In this document: positions 43,929-53,266 of the stretch, piece after piece
Layout: every line of letters starts with the position of its first letter
Position numbering within the stretch: position 1 is the first letter of the stretch
Origin: Bacteroidia bacterium
GTDB taxonomy: Bacteria > Bacteroidota > Bacteroidia > J057
Assembly (NCBI GenBank): GCA_041391665.1
Contig: JAWKNO010000001.1
Span: forward strand, 930,001 to 994,000
Direction of reading: 5' to 3'
Length of the DNA stretch: 64,000 nt
Made by a program: the position numbers and the translations under genes
The notes under the pieces: model-generated
Database searches by the model: none
What the model saw: only the letters and a program-made list of their open reading frames with translations
What the model was told of the DNA's origin: nothing

Positions 43929-44896
43929 CTGAGTAAATGGGGTAAATGGTTTCTGTAAATCTGCAAATAAGGTACGGGGAATGCACCAAATTTCCTGAAA
44001 AAATGCTCAACTCCTTCTATCATTGACCCCTCAAAGTCAAAAATCAGGTGTTTTTTTTCTTTTGCTACCTCAATTCCCTTCCACATCAGCATCGCTCCGG
44101 CACCTGAGTCTGCATGCTCCGGATGATAAGCGCCCATCAGGTATAGCGTTTTTTCTCCAAAAAAGGCAAAAACCGCCGCCGCAATAATCTTCCCCTCTGG
44201 CGTACTTACACCGAGTACTTTTCCCTTTCCACTCCCGATAAGGTATTCACAGATCTGCAAAACCCGGCGATAACTCTCCTCGTCATTGCCGACGATATTA
44301 TGTCCATGTTGGCGGTTGACGCGAAATAGTTTCTCCAGATTCTCTCCATCTGTCTGAGGTGCAATGTGTAACCCCGCTTTTTCTGCTTTACCGATATTCC
44401 GTCTTATGTTTAATGAGGTATTTTGCCAAAGCGCAGATAGCTCTCCCCTGATGTCAAGGTGATAGGTGTACCGGGTTTTGAGTTCGAATCCCGCCCAGTG
44501 AAAGGGGAGGGGATAGTCAAAGTCTGGGGAGAAATTTTGAATAATCAGATGGTGGGGCTGAATCTGTCCGATAATTTTGACAATGATTTCTTCTTTCAAA
44601 AGGAGCTGTTTTCGCAGTGAAAGGTTTTCCATCGGCACAAAACATATCCCCCAATACTGTGCAAACATCGGCTGTGGCATATACAGATACCGCCATTTTC
44701 GGTTTTGGCAGAAGGGCATGACAGCCAGCCACTGATTGTGTTGACTCACAACCACTGCTTTCCAGTCGGGCCTGATCAGGCTGGCATATTCATACGACAC
44801 ATAGAGCGAACCCTGGGGTGACTGAATGACAAATTCGTCCCACCTGGCCTGGGTGATTTCGCTATGATCGAGAATATGCGCGGTGATTGCCCCCAA
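43883..44896 (-). CDS. GNAT/FemAB-like acyltransferase
   Basis: About 337 residues. Features of the FemAB-like/BioF2 acetyltransferase fold are an N-terminal WDEFVIQSPQGSLYVSYEY, the central LWQNTSLNIRRNIGKAEKAGL and the C-terminal GAMLMWKGIEVAKEKKHLIFDFEGS. Members move acyl or aminoacyl groups to sugars, amines or cell-wall precursors; the substrate here is unknown. No ATG or GTG opens the frame near its start, and the only candidate is TTG at 44896, 34 bases past the deacetylase stop. Neighbouring deacetylase suggests a role in modifying an envelope glycan (inference). Confidence 0.82.
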   Translation of the reverse strand: MGAITAHILDHSEITQARWDEFVIQSPQGSLYVSYEYASLIRPDWKAVVVSQHNQWLAVMPFCQNRKWRYLYMPQPMFAQYWGICFVPMENLSLRKQLLLKEEIIVKIIGQIQPHHLIIQNFSPDFDYPLPFHWAGFELKTRYTYHLDIRGELSALWQNTSLNIRRNIGKAEKAGLHIAPQTDGENLEKLFRVNRQHGHNIVGNDEESYRRVLQICEYLIGSGKGKVLGVSTPEGKIIAAAVFAFFGEKTLYLMGAYHPEHADSGAGAMLMWKGIEVAKEKKHLIFDFEGSMIEGVEHFFRKFGAFPVPYLQIYRNHLPHLLRWIQELRSSERKTHA

Positions 44897-44930
44897 TAGT
44901 TTGTTTTTCGGTAAAGATCGTTACTAGTAT

Positions 44931-46241
44931 TTATCCTGCCAACTCTTTGAGAAATGCTGAGACAGGTTCCCGCCATCCTTTCCATTCTTCTGACTCACTC
45001 AATACATCATTGTGCAACAGAATCGTAAACATTCCTTTATATCTGCGCGTGATTTGCAGCAGTTTGTGGAAGTGTTTCACAGCCTCTTCCGGGCCAAGGC
45101 CCAAATATTGCTGAAGTGTGCGGTCCATCACCAGGGTAGGCCACAATATCAGGTCGGTCATTTCATCCTTCAGCAGGTCATACCAGGGGAAAGGCACCGC
45201 CATGCCACAGGGAAACCCCGCTTCCTGAAACCTGCATAAAGTAAACTCCTGCTCAATCCCTGCTTCGGCCAGATAGCGAAAAGTATCGGGCAGCCGGTAC
45301 CTAAGAAAATGCTGCCGGGAATGGGTGACGGGTTTGTCGGTAATTTCCCGGAGGCGCTGACATTCTTCCTGTATTCGCACCGGGTCGAGATAGCTGGAAT
45401 AGGAAGGATGAATGCCAGTGGTATATCCTTGATCTGAAATATAGCGGATCAATGCGCGCAGGTGGGGGTTTCTCCAGGTAAATCTACTATCCTGTTGCGC
45501 GTTTCGGTCAATGAGAAAAAAGAATATCGTTTTGTCCGGAGGCGAAAGGGAATAGATTTGTGAAAAAGAATCATTCGGATCTTTGCCGGTGAGCCACGCC
45601 CGGGTGCGTTCTTTCAGTCTTTTCCATTCACCTGCCCGGATATCCTTGAAGAACCCACCGATATGAGTGAGTGGGTCTTTGTGAAAATATTTCCACGGAA
45701 AATCTATATCCCAGGTAATGCGGTAATCAAAAACAGGTGGTTTTCGACTGGAAGCCAGGCTGGTATACTGAAGACAAAGTTTTTCCCACAACTCCTCACA
45801 GTAAATATGTACCAGCGGAAGCGCCTGTAATCCATAATCGTTGGAAGGATACTGGATAAGATCAAACCTATCATGGCTATCGCGAATAGCTTCAATATAC
45901 TTTTCGTAATCCGTCGCCAGATAAAAAACTGCCGAAAAAATATCAAATTCAAGCTGATAAGAAGAGCCACTGGCGCTATAGTGAAACAGGTAGGGAATTT
46001 CCCGGTTTGCCAGTCGTACATCTACAGGCAGAATATCAGTTGATTTGTGAATCCCGGCATTGGGGATAGAAAAAGCTTCAGGAATGATGAGTTGGGTATA
46101 ATTGATCAGTGGCGTTTCCTGTCCGGCATGCCATTCGCTAAGCGGGATGATTTCGTAAGGGATGCCTATGATCCGGGAAAAGATCAAATCCAGGGTAAAA
46201 CTCAGCCGGGGAGTGCTGGCAGGGATAAGAATTTGAATCAT
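44931..46241 (-). CDS. Polysaccharide deacetylase family protein
   Basis: 436 residues from ATG 46241. The N-terminal 190 residues (a DUF7033-like region, FDIFSAVFYLATDYEKY) precede a NodB-like catalytic core with FDYRITWDIDFPWKY (the T-W-D-I-D metal/catalytic Asp), TTGIHPSYSS (His ligand), SRQHFLRYRLPDTFRYL and TILLHNDVLS. Members hydrolyse N- or O-acetyl groups of sugars in cell-surface polysaccharide. No signal peptide is seen, so it is probably cytoplasmic, acting on a lipid-linked or sugar precursor. It begins an operon with the GNAT-like protein and upp. Confidence 0.88.
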   Translation of the reverse strand: MIQILIPASTPRLSFTLDLIFSRIIGIPYEIIPLSEWHAGQETPLINYTQLIIPEAFSIPNAGIHKSTDILPVDVRLANREIPYLFHYSASGSSYQLEFDIFSAVFYLATDYEKYIEAIRDSHDRFDLIQYPSNDYGLQALPLVHIYCEELWEKLCLQYTSLASSRKPPVFDYRITWDIDFPWKYFHKDPLTHIGGFFKDIRAGEWKRLKERTRAWLTGKDPNDSFSQIYSLSPPDKTIFFFLIDRNAQQDSRFTWRNPHLRALIRYISDQGYTTGIHPSYSSYLDPVRIQEECQRLREITDKPVTHSRQHFLRYRLPDTFRYLAEAGIEQEFTLCRFQEAGFPCGMAVPFPWYDLLKDEMTDLILWPTLVMDRTLQQYLGLGPEEAVKHFHKLLQITRRYKGMFTILLHNDVLSESEEWKGWREPVSAFLKELAG

Positions 46242-46324
46242 AATGGTCCCGGAATATGAATTTGGGCCTGACAATATCAATTACATCGGAAAATATAGTA
46301 ATTTACCGACAATATTGACATCAA

Positions 46325-47059
46325 ATGAAAGTGATTCATGTAATGGGCGAGTTTGGTTATCTGATCTGGCGTTTGCTGGTGAATCTCAGATATACCTTGC
46401 GTGACCGTGAAAGAGTTGCTTATCAGTTGGATCATATGGGCGTGAAATCCATTCCGCTGGTAGCGCTGATTGGATTATTTGCCGGAGCGATCATAGCATG
46501 GCAGGCAGCCTATCAGTTTAAAGGTATGATTTCGTTATCAGTCCTGGGCGGCCAGGTGGTGAGGGTTGTCATGATGGAAATGGCCCCCGTACTTACCGCA
46601 CTGGTAATCAGCGGGCGGATCGGCGCTTCGATGACCGCAGAAATCGGCTCAATGAAAGTTACTGAGCAGATTGATGCGCTCCGGACGATGTCTATTGACC
46701 CGATACGATACATTGCATTACCCCGGTTTTTGGGTTTGAGCCTGATGATGCCATTTTTGACTTTATTTGCGGTTGCGATTGCCGTAATTGGTTCATACCT
46801 TGTTTCCGACTATTTTCTGGACATTTCCAAACAGGTATTTTTCAGTTCGATACGTACTTTTTTTAGTGTCTCGGATTTGTTGGGTGGATTGGCTAAAGGC
46901 GCAATTTTTGGGATGATAATCGCCCTTATCGGCTGTTTTATGGGGATTCACACCCAAGGCGGCTCCAAAGGCGTAGGAAAAGCTACGATCGCTAGTTTTG
47001 TGATTTCATCCGTTTGTATATTAGCCGGAGATTTCCTGTTATGGATAATTTTATTCTAA
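46325..47059 (+). CDS. mlaE: MlaE-type ABC transporter permease
   Basis: 244 residues with five to six helices and the MlaE signature EIGSMKVTEQIDALRTMSIDPIRYIALPRFL. Family members are the membrane subunits of phospholipid (Mla) and related lipid transport systems that keep outer-membrane asymmetry. No MlaF ATPase or MCE-domain subunit lies beside it; the genes next to it are the divergent deacetylase and the PorE-like protein 94 bases downstream. It may be coexpressed with the PorE-like gene. Its partners are presumably encoded elsewhere. Confidence 0.92.
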   Translation: MKVIHVMGEFGYLIWRLLVNLRYTLRDRERVAYQLDHMGVKSIPLVALIGLFAGAIIAWQAAYQFKGMISLSVLGGQVVRVVMMEMAPVLTALVISGRIGASMTAEIGSMKVTEQIDALRTMSIDPIRYIALPRFLGLSLMMPFLTLFAVAIAVIGSYLVSDYFLDISKQVFFSSIRTFFSVSDLLGGLAKGAIFGMIIALIGCFMGIHTQGGSKGVGKATIASFVISSVCILAGDFLLWIILF

Positions 47060-47153
47060 AACGTTGAGTAGTAACGGTATTTTTTCTATGTTTGCTTACG
47101 TATTTAACCTGCTCTATATATTCCGCTTTTCTGAAATTAACACCTCCGATCCT

Positions 47154-49181
47154 ATGACACCAAAAAGAATCATACGGCTTTATGCCTTTCTCCTGGGGGT
47201 TTTTCTGCTTGCGGTGCCGCTTGGGGCCATTGGTCAGAGCAAAACTGACAAGCTTTTAAAGAAAGCCAACCTCTATTTCAACAGCTACAATGTTGTAGGT
47301 GCTGAAGAACTTTATAAGGAGGTGCTGGCTCAGGATGAAAACAATTTTGAGGCTGCTTACCAACTCGGTCGGGTAAATAACTATCTGAAAGACTACCGGG
47401 AAGCACTCCGCTGGTTTCGCAAAGCCAGTGAAGTTGACCCGGATCGTAATGATACGGTGTACCTTCAGATTGGCCTTGCTTACAAAAAATTGAACAATTA
47501 CCGGAAAGCCAAAGAATCATTCGAAGAATTTAAAACCCGCCACAAAACGCAGGATGAGTATTATCAGCGTGCGGTGCTTGAAATCGAAGGATGTGACCTG
47601 GCTGAAGCGGCGCTCACCTCGCCTCCGCCATTCCGTGTAAAACCTGTCTCTTTTAACTCTACTGCCAGTGATCGTTTTGTATCCTATCTGGATCAACGCC
47701 AGGAAGATGTATTCCTCAGTTTCGCTTCCTCCCGTCCACTGGAAAAACAAAAAAATAAAAGGAATCAGGTTACAGGTGAACCCAAAGATTCTGACATCTA
47801 CTATATCGTCAAAGAGAATGACTCTACCTTCGGTGCAGATGTTACTCGTTTTCCCTACAAGCTGATCAATACCAAACACAACGATGGGCCCGCTACTTTC
47901 AGTGGCGATGGTCTCACGATGTACTTTGCGATCTGTAACAGTAAAGAAAATAAGGACGGTTGTAGTATCTACGAATCACGCTACAATCCTGTAAAAAAAG
48001 AATGGGGCAAACCTCGCGTCATCGAAGGTCTCGCCGGTAAAAAAGAGGTGATCGTAAATTCCCGTGGTAAAACCAAACAGGTTCCTACCGACGACCGCCA
48101 GCCTTTTATCACTCCTGATGGGCGAACGATTCTCTTCGTATCCGACAGAGGGGGAGGCAAAGGTGGATTCGACATTTGGTATTCCCGCAAACTCGGCAGT
48201 GGCTGGTCTGAACCCCAAAACCTGGAAGGGAACATCAATACTGCCTTCAATGAAGCTTCACCTTTTATCAACAAAGAAGGTACCCGTATCTATTTCGCTT
48301 CTGAAGGTCTTGCCGGATTTGGTGGTTATGACCTCTATTATTCAGAAGGTGCAATCGGTTCTTTTGGCGATCCTATTAACCTCGGATCTCCGATCAACTC
48401 GACATACAACGATTTTGGCTCTTACTGGATGGACGACTCTCTGACTTATTTTACTTCTGACCGCCCCGGCGGTATGGGAAGTGATGATATTTACTGGGGG
48501 CGCGCAATCTATTATCCAGAACCTATCTATGATATTTCTGTAAAAGGATTGGTAAGAGATAAAGAAACCAAACAGCCGATTCCTTTCGCTACAGCCACGC
48601 TTTACGAATATCTCGAAGATGGCTCTATCGCCGAACTGGGCATGTTTAGTACCGACCAGTCAGCCCGATATGAGTTTAAAAAACTTGAAAAAGAGAAAAA
48701 ATACAAAATCCTGGGTAATGCTCCCGAATACCTCGCCAATGAAGAAGAAGTTTCTACCGAAGGGATTAAAGGGAATGCTGAACTGGTAAAAAATATCGAT
48801 ATAGAACTCGAACCCATTGTGATCGATTCGGCGATTGTACTGCAAAATATCTATTATGATTTTGATGAATACTACCTCCGCCCAGATGCTTTGGACGAAC
48901 TGGAGTTTTTGATCAAAATCCTGAATGATAATCCTAATATTATGATTCAGATGGGTTCACATACAGACTCAAACGGAACGGAAATGTACAATAAAGAGCT
49001 TTCCAACAACCGTGCGAGAGCCGTTGTGAAGTATCTGGCCGATAATCAGATCTCACCCGGAAGACTGTCCTGGTTTGGATTTGGCGAATCTGATCCTCTT
49101 ATCTATCCTGAACTTTCAGACGATGATGAGCAGGCAAATCGCCGCACAGAGTTTAGAATCACTTCTATTGATTTTGAATAG
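47154..49181 (+). CDS. PorE-like TPR/beta-propeller/OmpA peptidoglycan-binding protein
   Basis: 675 residues from ATG 47154 (an upstream TTG is unlikely). Signal peptide AFLLGVFLLAVPLGAIGQ. Domains: TPR (30-165, YLKDYREALRWFRKASEV and YRKAKESFEEF), a WD40/PD40 propeller (about 185-480, with GPATFSGDGLTMYFA, RQPFITPDGRTILFVSD and ASPFINKEGTRIYFASE), a carboxypeptidase regulatory-like domain (ISVKGLVRDKETKQPIPFATATL), and an OmpA domain (ENYYDF-type start IYYDFDEYYLRPDALDEL, then GSHTDSNGTEMYNKELSNNRARAV). This is the domain order of PorE, the type IX secretion component that links the system to peptidoglycan. An ordinary OmpA-family surface anchor is also possible. Confidence 0.88.
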   Translation: MTPKRIIRLYAFLLGVFLLAVPLGAIGQSKTDKLLKKANLYFNSYNVVGAEELYKEVLAQDENNFEAAYQLGRVNNYLKDYREALRWFRKASEVDPDRNDTVYLQIGLAYKKLNNYRKAKESFEEFKTRHKTQDEYYQRAVLEIEGCDLAEAALTSPPPFRVKPVSFNSTASDRFVSYLDQRQEDVFLSFASSRPLEKQKNKRNQVTGEPKDSDIYYIVKENDSTFGADVTRFPYKLINTKHNDGPATFSGDGLTMYFAICNSKENKDGCSIYESRYNPVKKEWGKPRVIEGLAGKKEVIVNSRGKTKQVPTDDRQPFITPDGRTILFVSDRGGGKGGFDIWYSRKLGSGWSEPQNLEGNINTAFNEASPFINKEGTRIYFASEGLAGFGGYDLYYSEGAIGSFGDPINLGSPINSTYNDFGSYWMDDSLTYFTSDRPGGMGSDDIYWGRAIYYPEPIYDISVKGLVRDKETKQPIPFATATLYEYLEDGSIAELGMFSTDQSARYEFKKLEKEKKYKILGNAPEYLANEEEVSTEGIKGNAELVKNIDIELEPIVIDSAIVLQNIYYDFDEYYLRPDALDELEFLIKILNDNPNIMIQMGSHTDSNGTEMYNKELSNNRARAVVKYLADNQISPGRLSWFGFGESDPLIYPELSDDDEQANRRTEFRITSIDFE

Positions 49182-49207
49182 CCCCTAAGGGTAACTACTA
49201 AATACAG

Positions 49208-49241
49208 ACGGTGCAGTTTTTTAATTGCACCGTTTTTTTTT
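49208..49241 (+). terminator. Strong terminator after the PorE-like gene
   Basis: ACGGTGCA (49208-49215) pairs perfectly with TGCACCGT (49226-49233) and the short loop closes further by A-T pairs; a run of nine T residues follows (49233-49241). It is 27 bases after the stop at 49181, a textbook factor-independent terminator. Confidence 0.9.
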
Positions 49242-49244
49242 GTG

Positions 49245-49277
49245 TTTGTGCTATACCAAGGGAAAGCCGTAATTTGC
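49245..49277 (+). promoter_or_regulatory. Candidate promoter for purM
   Basis: TTTG (49245-49248), a 21-base spacer, then TAATTTGC (49270-49277), 7 of 8 to the -7 consensus, starting directly after the terminator and about 11 bases before the expected transcription start; the ATG is at 49295. Confidence 0.5.
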
Positions 49278-49294
49278 AAAAGAAACTGACCATC

Positions 49295-50446
49295 ATGAGC
49301 AATAACTACGCCCGCCGCGGGGTATCTTCAGCCAAAGAAGATGTGCATTTTGCCATCCGCCACCTGAATAAAGGATTGTATCCCAATGCTTTCTGTAAAG
49401 TCATACCCGATATGGCCGGCAATGATCCCGAATGGTGCAATATTATGCATGCAGACGGTGCCGGTACCAAATCTTCGTTGGCATATCTATACTGGAAAGA
49501 AACCGGTGATATGTCTGTGTGGCGGGGAATAGCGCAGGATGCCATTGTGATGAACCTCGACGATATGCTTTGTGCCGGAGCGACAAACCATTTTCTGTTC
49601 TCCAATACGATTGGCCGGAATAAATTTGTCATTCCCGGTGAAGTGCTCTCAGAAGTGATTGCGGGGATGGAAGAATGTTTTGATATGCTTCGAAACTATG
49701 GCATCGAAGTGGAAAATACCGGTGGAGAAACCGCAGATGTTGGCGACCTGGTAAAAACCCTTGTACATGACGCTACGGCTTTTTGCCGTTTGCCCAGAAA
49801 AGAAGTGGTGAGCAATGAACAGATACAGGCGGGGGATGTGATCGTAGGGCTGGCAAGTTTTGGGAAGGCCGTTTATGAAAAAGAATACAACAGTGGAATC
49901 GGCAGCAATGGCCTGACCAATGCCCGGCACGACGTGCTGAAAAAAGAATATGCTGCCCGATATCCGGAGTCCTACGATGCAGCGGTTCCCGCAGATCTGG
50001 TTTACTCCGGAAAATATCTACTTACAGACACTGTAGAAGATGCGCCATTACCAGTAGGAAAACTCCTGTTGAGTCCTACGCGTACTTATCTTCCTGTCAT
50101 GAAGGAAGTCCTGGAAAAACACAGGGAGTCTGTTCACGGACTGATTCACTGCACAGGAGGAGGCCAGACAAAGTGTATGAAGTTTGTGGAAGGTCTCCAC
50201 ATTATCAAGGATAATCTTTTCCCGCTTCCACCGGTATTTCGCATCATTCAGGAATCCTCGGGGGCTTCCCTGAAGGAAATGTACCAGGTACTGAATATGG
50301 GGCACAGACTGGAGATCTATACAGACAAAAAAACAGCGGCTGCCATTATTGAAATAGCAGCCACTTATGGGATTGAAGGACAGATTATCGGAAGATGTGA
50401 AGCTGCCGAAACCAATCGCCTCACGGTAAATGATATATCGTTCTAG
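49295..50446 (+). CDS. purM: Phosphoribosylformylglycinamidine cyclo-ligase
   Basis: 383 residues from ATG 49295; an upstream GTG would add a cysteine-rich, non-family stretch. PurM closes the imidazole ring of AIR in purine synthesis. Seen are MHADGAGTKSSLAYLYW, the FSNTIGRNK and ENTGGETADVGDLVKTLVHDA ATP/substrate loops, GLTNARHDVLKKEY and the C-terminal IHCTGGGQTKCMKF. The protein is the longer Bacteroidota variety. Cytoplasmic. Its last four bases overlap the end of the convergent TPR gene. It has its own promoter after a strong terminator. Confidence 0.94.
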   Translation: MSNNYARRGVSSAKEDVHFAIRHLNKGLYPNAFCKVIPDMAGNDPEWCNIMHADGAGTKSSLAYLYWKETGDMSVWRGIAQDAIVMNLDDMLCAGATNHFLFSNTIGRNKFVIPGEVLSEVIAGMEECFDMLRNYGIEVENTGGETADVGDLVKTLVHDATAFCRLPRKEVVSNEQIQAGDVIVGLASFGKAVYEKEYNSGIGSNGLTNARHDVLKKEYAARYPESYDAAVPADLVYSGKYLLTDTVEDAPLPVGKLLLSPTRTYLPVMKEVLEKHRESVHGLIHCTGGGQTKCMKFVEGLHIIKDNLFPLPPVFRIIQESSGASLKEMYQVLNMGHRLEIYTDKKTAAAIIEIAATYGIEGQIIGRCEAAETNRLTVNDISF

Positions 50447-51768
50447 CCTTTTTCGGTAATGTTGTCAAGCTCGATTTTTGCAGCGGGTTTGTAGGGCCCA
50501 TAAAGCGCATTTTTAAAAGCTTCGCGCGCTTTTTCCAGATCAGAAGCCTTTTTCGCAGCCATTCCTAACATAAAGCTGTATTTGGCTTTGGCTTTGGTAT
50601 CAACACCTGAGGCCAGAAGTTTTTCCAGCGTATCGATTGCTTCGCGGAAGCGGCCGGAATCATATTCGGCTTTGGCTTTCAGATAATAAAGTGAGCCAGC
50701 CGTTTTGGGATCAGCCTGCATAGCTTTTTCGATAGAGGCTAATGCGTTGTAACTATCGTTGTTATTGAGCTGAAGGGTGGCAACAAGTTTGTACATCTGC
50801 GCCTTTTTCTCCGGTACCTTTTCAAAGTCGATCGCTTTCTGGTAATTTTCGATGGCGCGGGCAGTATTTCCTTTTTTGCCCTCAATTTTGCCTTTCAAAA
50901 CAAAAGCGCTGGAAAAATCGCGTTGCAGATCCAATGCCTTTGATATATAATTTTCACTTTCGGTGTATTCACCGTTGAGGTAATAACTTACAGCTATTTT
51001 GTAATAGTACACGTGATTGGTTGTCAGCATCTGCTGAGCAATCAGGTCTTTGTAAGGGCCAAAATTGGCTTTGCTCCATGCGTTTCTGGCACCGGCATTG
51101 TCGCCGATTTTCGTGAGGGCAAGTCCCAGACCATAGTAGTATTTGGCTTTTTCGGCAGGAGAAGCGGATTTGAGACGGTCTGATTCCAGCGCACGCTCAT
51201 AATTGCGGCGGGCAGCGTCCCAGTTGCTGTCCAACATATTGATTTCTGCACTGTAGTAGAGAATATTCGGATTGTTGGGGTCAATCGAATTGGCATCATC
51301 GATATGTTTTTTGGCATCAGATACGCGGTTTTCCTTCAGGAGAAGATTGACGAGGAGTAATTGGTATTGAACCTTACGCCCGGCATCACTTTCATAGCGG
51401 GCCGCTTCCTCGTAATAGTAAATGGCATTGCTATAATCCTTCTCGTTTTTAAAAATTTTGGCCAGCAGGGAATAAGCCGGGGTAAAATTTTTCTTGTAGG
51501 AAACCGTGCTTTTGAAGGACTCTTTCGCTGCTTCGAAGTCCTTATTTTTATACTCACATTTCCCTCTCTGGAAATAATACTTATAGTTTGACGGCTCCAA
51601 TCTTATCGCCTCATTGTACTGATTGATCGCTTCATCGCACTTGTTCTGCTTCCTAAAGTTTTCCGCTGCAAGAAAGGCGTTTCTCCCAGGCCCCTGTGCA
51701 AGCGTAAAAACAGGCGCCATCACGAATAGTAATGCCGCAAATAGTAGGTAAATAACAGTTTTATTCAT
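50443..51768 (-). CDS. Secreted TPR-repeat protein
   Basis: 441 residues with a signal peptide (IYLLFAALLFVMAPVFTLAQ). About ten TPR units follow, such as KCDEAINQYNEAIRLEPSNY, KDYSNAIYYYEEAARY, GEYTESENYISKALDL and GRFREAIDTLEKLL. No other domain is visible, so it is a periplasmic protein-protein interaction scaffold. It is not linked by sequence to the shorter sigma-associated TPR proteins. Ends overlapping purM by four bases; divergent from tyrS. Confidence 0.85.
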   Translation of the reverse strand: MNKTVIYLLFAALLFVMAPVFTLAQGPGRNAFLAAENFRKQNKCDEAINQYNEAIRLEPSNYKYYFQRGKCEYKNKDFEAAKESFKSTVSYKKNFTPAYSLLAKIFKNEKDYSNAIYYYEEAARYESDAGRKVQYQLLLVNLLLKENRVSDAKKHIDDANSIDPNNPNILYYSAEINMLDSNWDAARRNYERALESDRLKSASPAEKAKYYYGLGLALTKIGDNAGARNAWSKANFGPYKDLIAQQMLTTNHVYYYKIAVSYYLNGEYTESENYISKALDLQRDFSSAFVLKGKIEGKKGNTARAIENYQKAIDFEKVPEKKAQMYKLVATLQLNNNDSYNALASIEKAMQADPKTAGSLYYLKAKAEYDSGRFREAIDTLEKLLASGVDTKAKAKYSFMLGMAAKKASDLEKAREAFKNALYGPYKPAAKIELDNITEKG

Positions 51769-51902
51769 GGAATTACGGATATGTATGATTCAGTAAAGGT
51801 TGGGTTTCATTGTTTGTATCAAAGATATTGATTTTAGCCGATTTCCCCTAAATTACAGAAAAAACCCGGTAAAGTAAATTACTTATTATAAGATCATTAC
51901 TG

Positions 51903-51934
51903 TTTGACCAAATGGATATTGCGGAGTAAATTGC
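51903..51934 (+). promoter_or_regulatory. Candidate promoter for tyrS
   Basis: TTTG (51903-51906), 20 bases, then TAAATTGC (51927-51934), 6-7 of 8 to the -7 consensus; the ATG at 51968 would have a leader of about 27 bases. It lies in the 200-bp region shared with the divergent TPR gene; I see no other marked feature there. Confidence 0.4.
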
Positions 51935-51967
51935 GTTCAAATTTTTGATGATCTGTTACCTTTTGTT

Positions 51968-53266
51968 ATGAATTTTATTGAAGAACTCACCTGGAGAGGA
52001 TTGTTGCATCAGTCCATCCCCGGCACAGAAGACTATCTACAAACGCATAAAGTTGCAGGATATTTGGGCGTGGATCCAACAGCTGATTCCATGCATATCG
52101 GAAATCTGGTGTCAGTCATGCTGTTGGTTCACCTTCAACGTGCCGGGCACACTCCTTATGCACTGGTCGGAGGTGCTACGGGCATGGTGGGAGATCCCTC
52201 TGGCAAAGACAAGGAAAGACAACTTCTTTCGGAGGAGCAGATTCGTTACAATGCGGAATGTATCCGGAAACAACTGGAAAACTTTCTCGATTTCACCGAC
52301 GTTCCTAACCCGGCCCGTATGGTCAATAACTACGATTGGTTTAAGGAATTTTCGTTTCTGGGTTTTTTGCGCGATGTGGGTAAACATATTACCATCAATT
52401 ATATGATGAGTAAAGATTCCGTAAAAAAGCGACTGGAGGGAGAATCGGGGATATCTTATACTGAATTTGCCTACCAGATGCTTCAGGGATATGATTTTTA
52501 CCATTTGTATAAAAATCACGGGGTCAAAATTCAGGTGGGAGGCTCTGACCAGTGGGGAAATATTACGACGGGAACCGAACTGGTCCGCCGCATGCTGGGG
52601 CCGGAAGAAAAAGCCTATGCAGCGGTGTGTCCGCTGCTGACTGCTGCCGATGGCAGCAAACTCGGCAAAACTGCCGGTGGGGATAATATCTGGCTTTCTC
52701 CCGAACGTACCTCGCCTTACCAGTTTTACCAATACTGGATGCAAGCTTCCGATGTCGATGCGGAAAAGTATATCCGGATTTTTACACTCAAAAATCAGGC
52801 TGAAATTGAAGCTATTGTCGCTGACCACGCCCTGGCTCCCCATACCAGAATCCTGCACAAAGCCCTCGCCGATGATGTAACCCGACGGGTACATGGTGAA
52901 GCCGGACTGGCTTCTGCTACCAAACTTACCGACTTCCTCTTTGGAAAAAATGCCGATAACCGGGATGCGCTGGCCGCACTTTCCCGCGCAGACTGGACGG
53001 ACGTAGCCAAAGTCTCTGAAACTAAAACGCTGTCCCGGTCTATGTTTGATGGGGAAATCGGAATTCTTGATCTTCTCGTCTCACTTGAAATCGCCTCATC
53101 CAAAGGAGACGCCCGCCGGTCTGTGGAAAAAGATAAATCTGTGAAAATCAATCAGGAACTATGCGAATCTCCTGACCAGAATATCCGCGCCGAGGATTTC
53201 TTTTTTGGAACATTCCTCCATATTCAAAAAGGTAAAAAGAATAAGTATATTGTTGAGCTTGTATGA
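51968..53266 (+). CDS. tyrS: Tyrosyl-tRNA synthetase
   Basis: 432 residues. Class I motifs: HIGN in LGVDPTADSMHIGN and the KMSKS-type loop reading KLGKT in DGSKLGKTAGG. Also typical are VGGATGMVGDPSG, YQMLQGYDFYHLY and GGSDQWGNITTG (tyrosine pocket). A C-terminal S4-like RNA-binding domain (LDLLVSLEIASSKGDARR to the end) contacts the tRNA. It charges tRNA-Tyr. The stop overlaps the start of the next gene by four bases (ATGA), so the two are coupled. Confidence 0.96.
   Translation: MNFIEELTWRGLLHQSIPGTEDYLQTHKVAGYLGVDPTADSMHIGNLVSVMLLVHLQRAGHTPYALVGGATGMVGDPSGKDKERQLLSEEQIRYNAECIRKQLENFLDFTDVPNPARMVNNYDWFKEFSFLGFLRDVGKHITINYMMSKDSVKKRLEGESGISYTEFAYQMLQGYDFYHLYKNHGVKIQVGGSDQWGNITTGTELVRRMLGPEEKAYAAVCPLLTAADGSKLGKTAGGDNIWLSPERTSPYQFYQYWMQASDVDAEKYIRIFTLKNQAEIEAIVADHALAPHTRILHKALADDVTRRVHGEAGLASATKLTDFLFGKNADNRDALAALSRADWTDVAKVSETKTLSRSMFDGEIGILDLLVSLEIASSKGDARRSVEKDKSVKINQELCESPDQNIRAEDFFFGTFLHIQKGKKNKYIVELV

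Noticed and set aside
44482..44490. GTTCGAATC, the sequence of a tRNA T-loop
   Set aside because: It lies inside the conserved GNAT-like coding sequence and no acceptor, D or anticodon arms can be formed around it.
52112..52894. Long open frame antisense to tyrS
   Set aside because: It lies inside the conserved synthetase core and shows no motif or promoter of its own.
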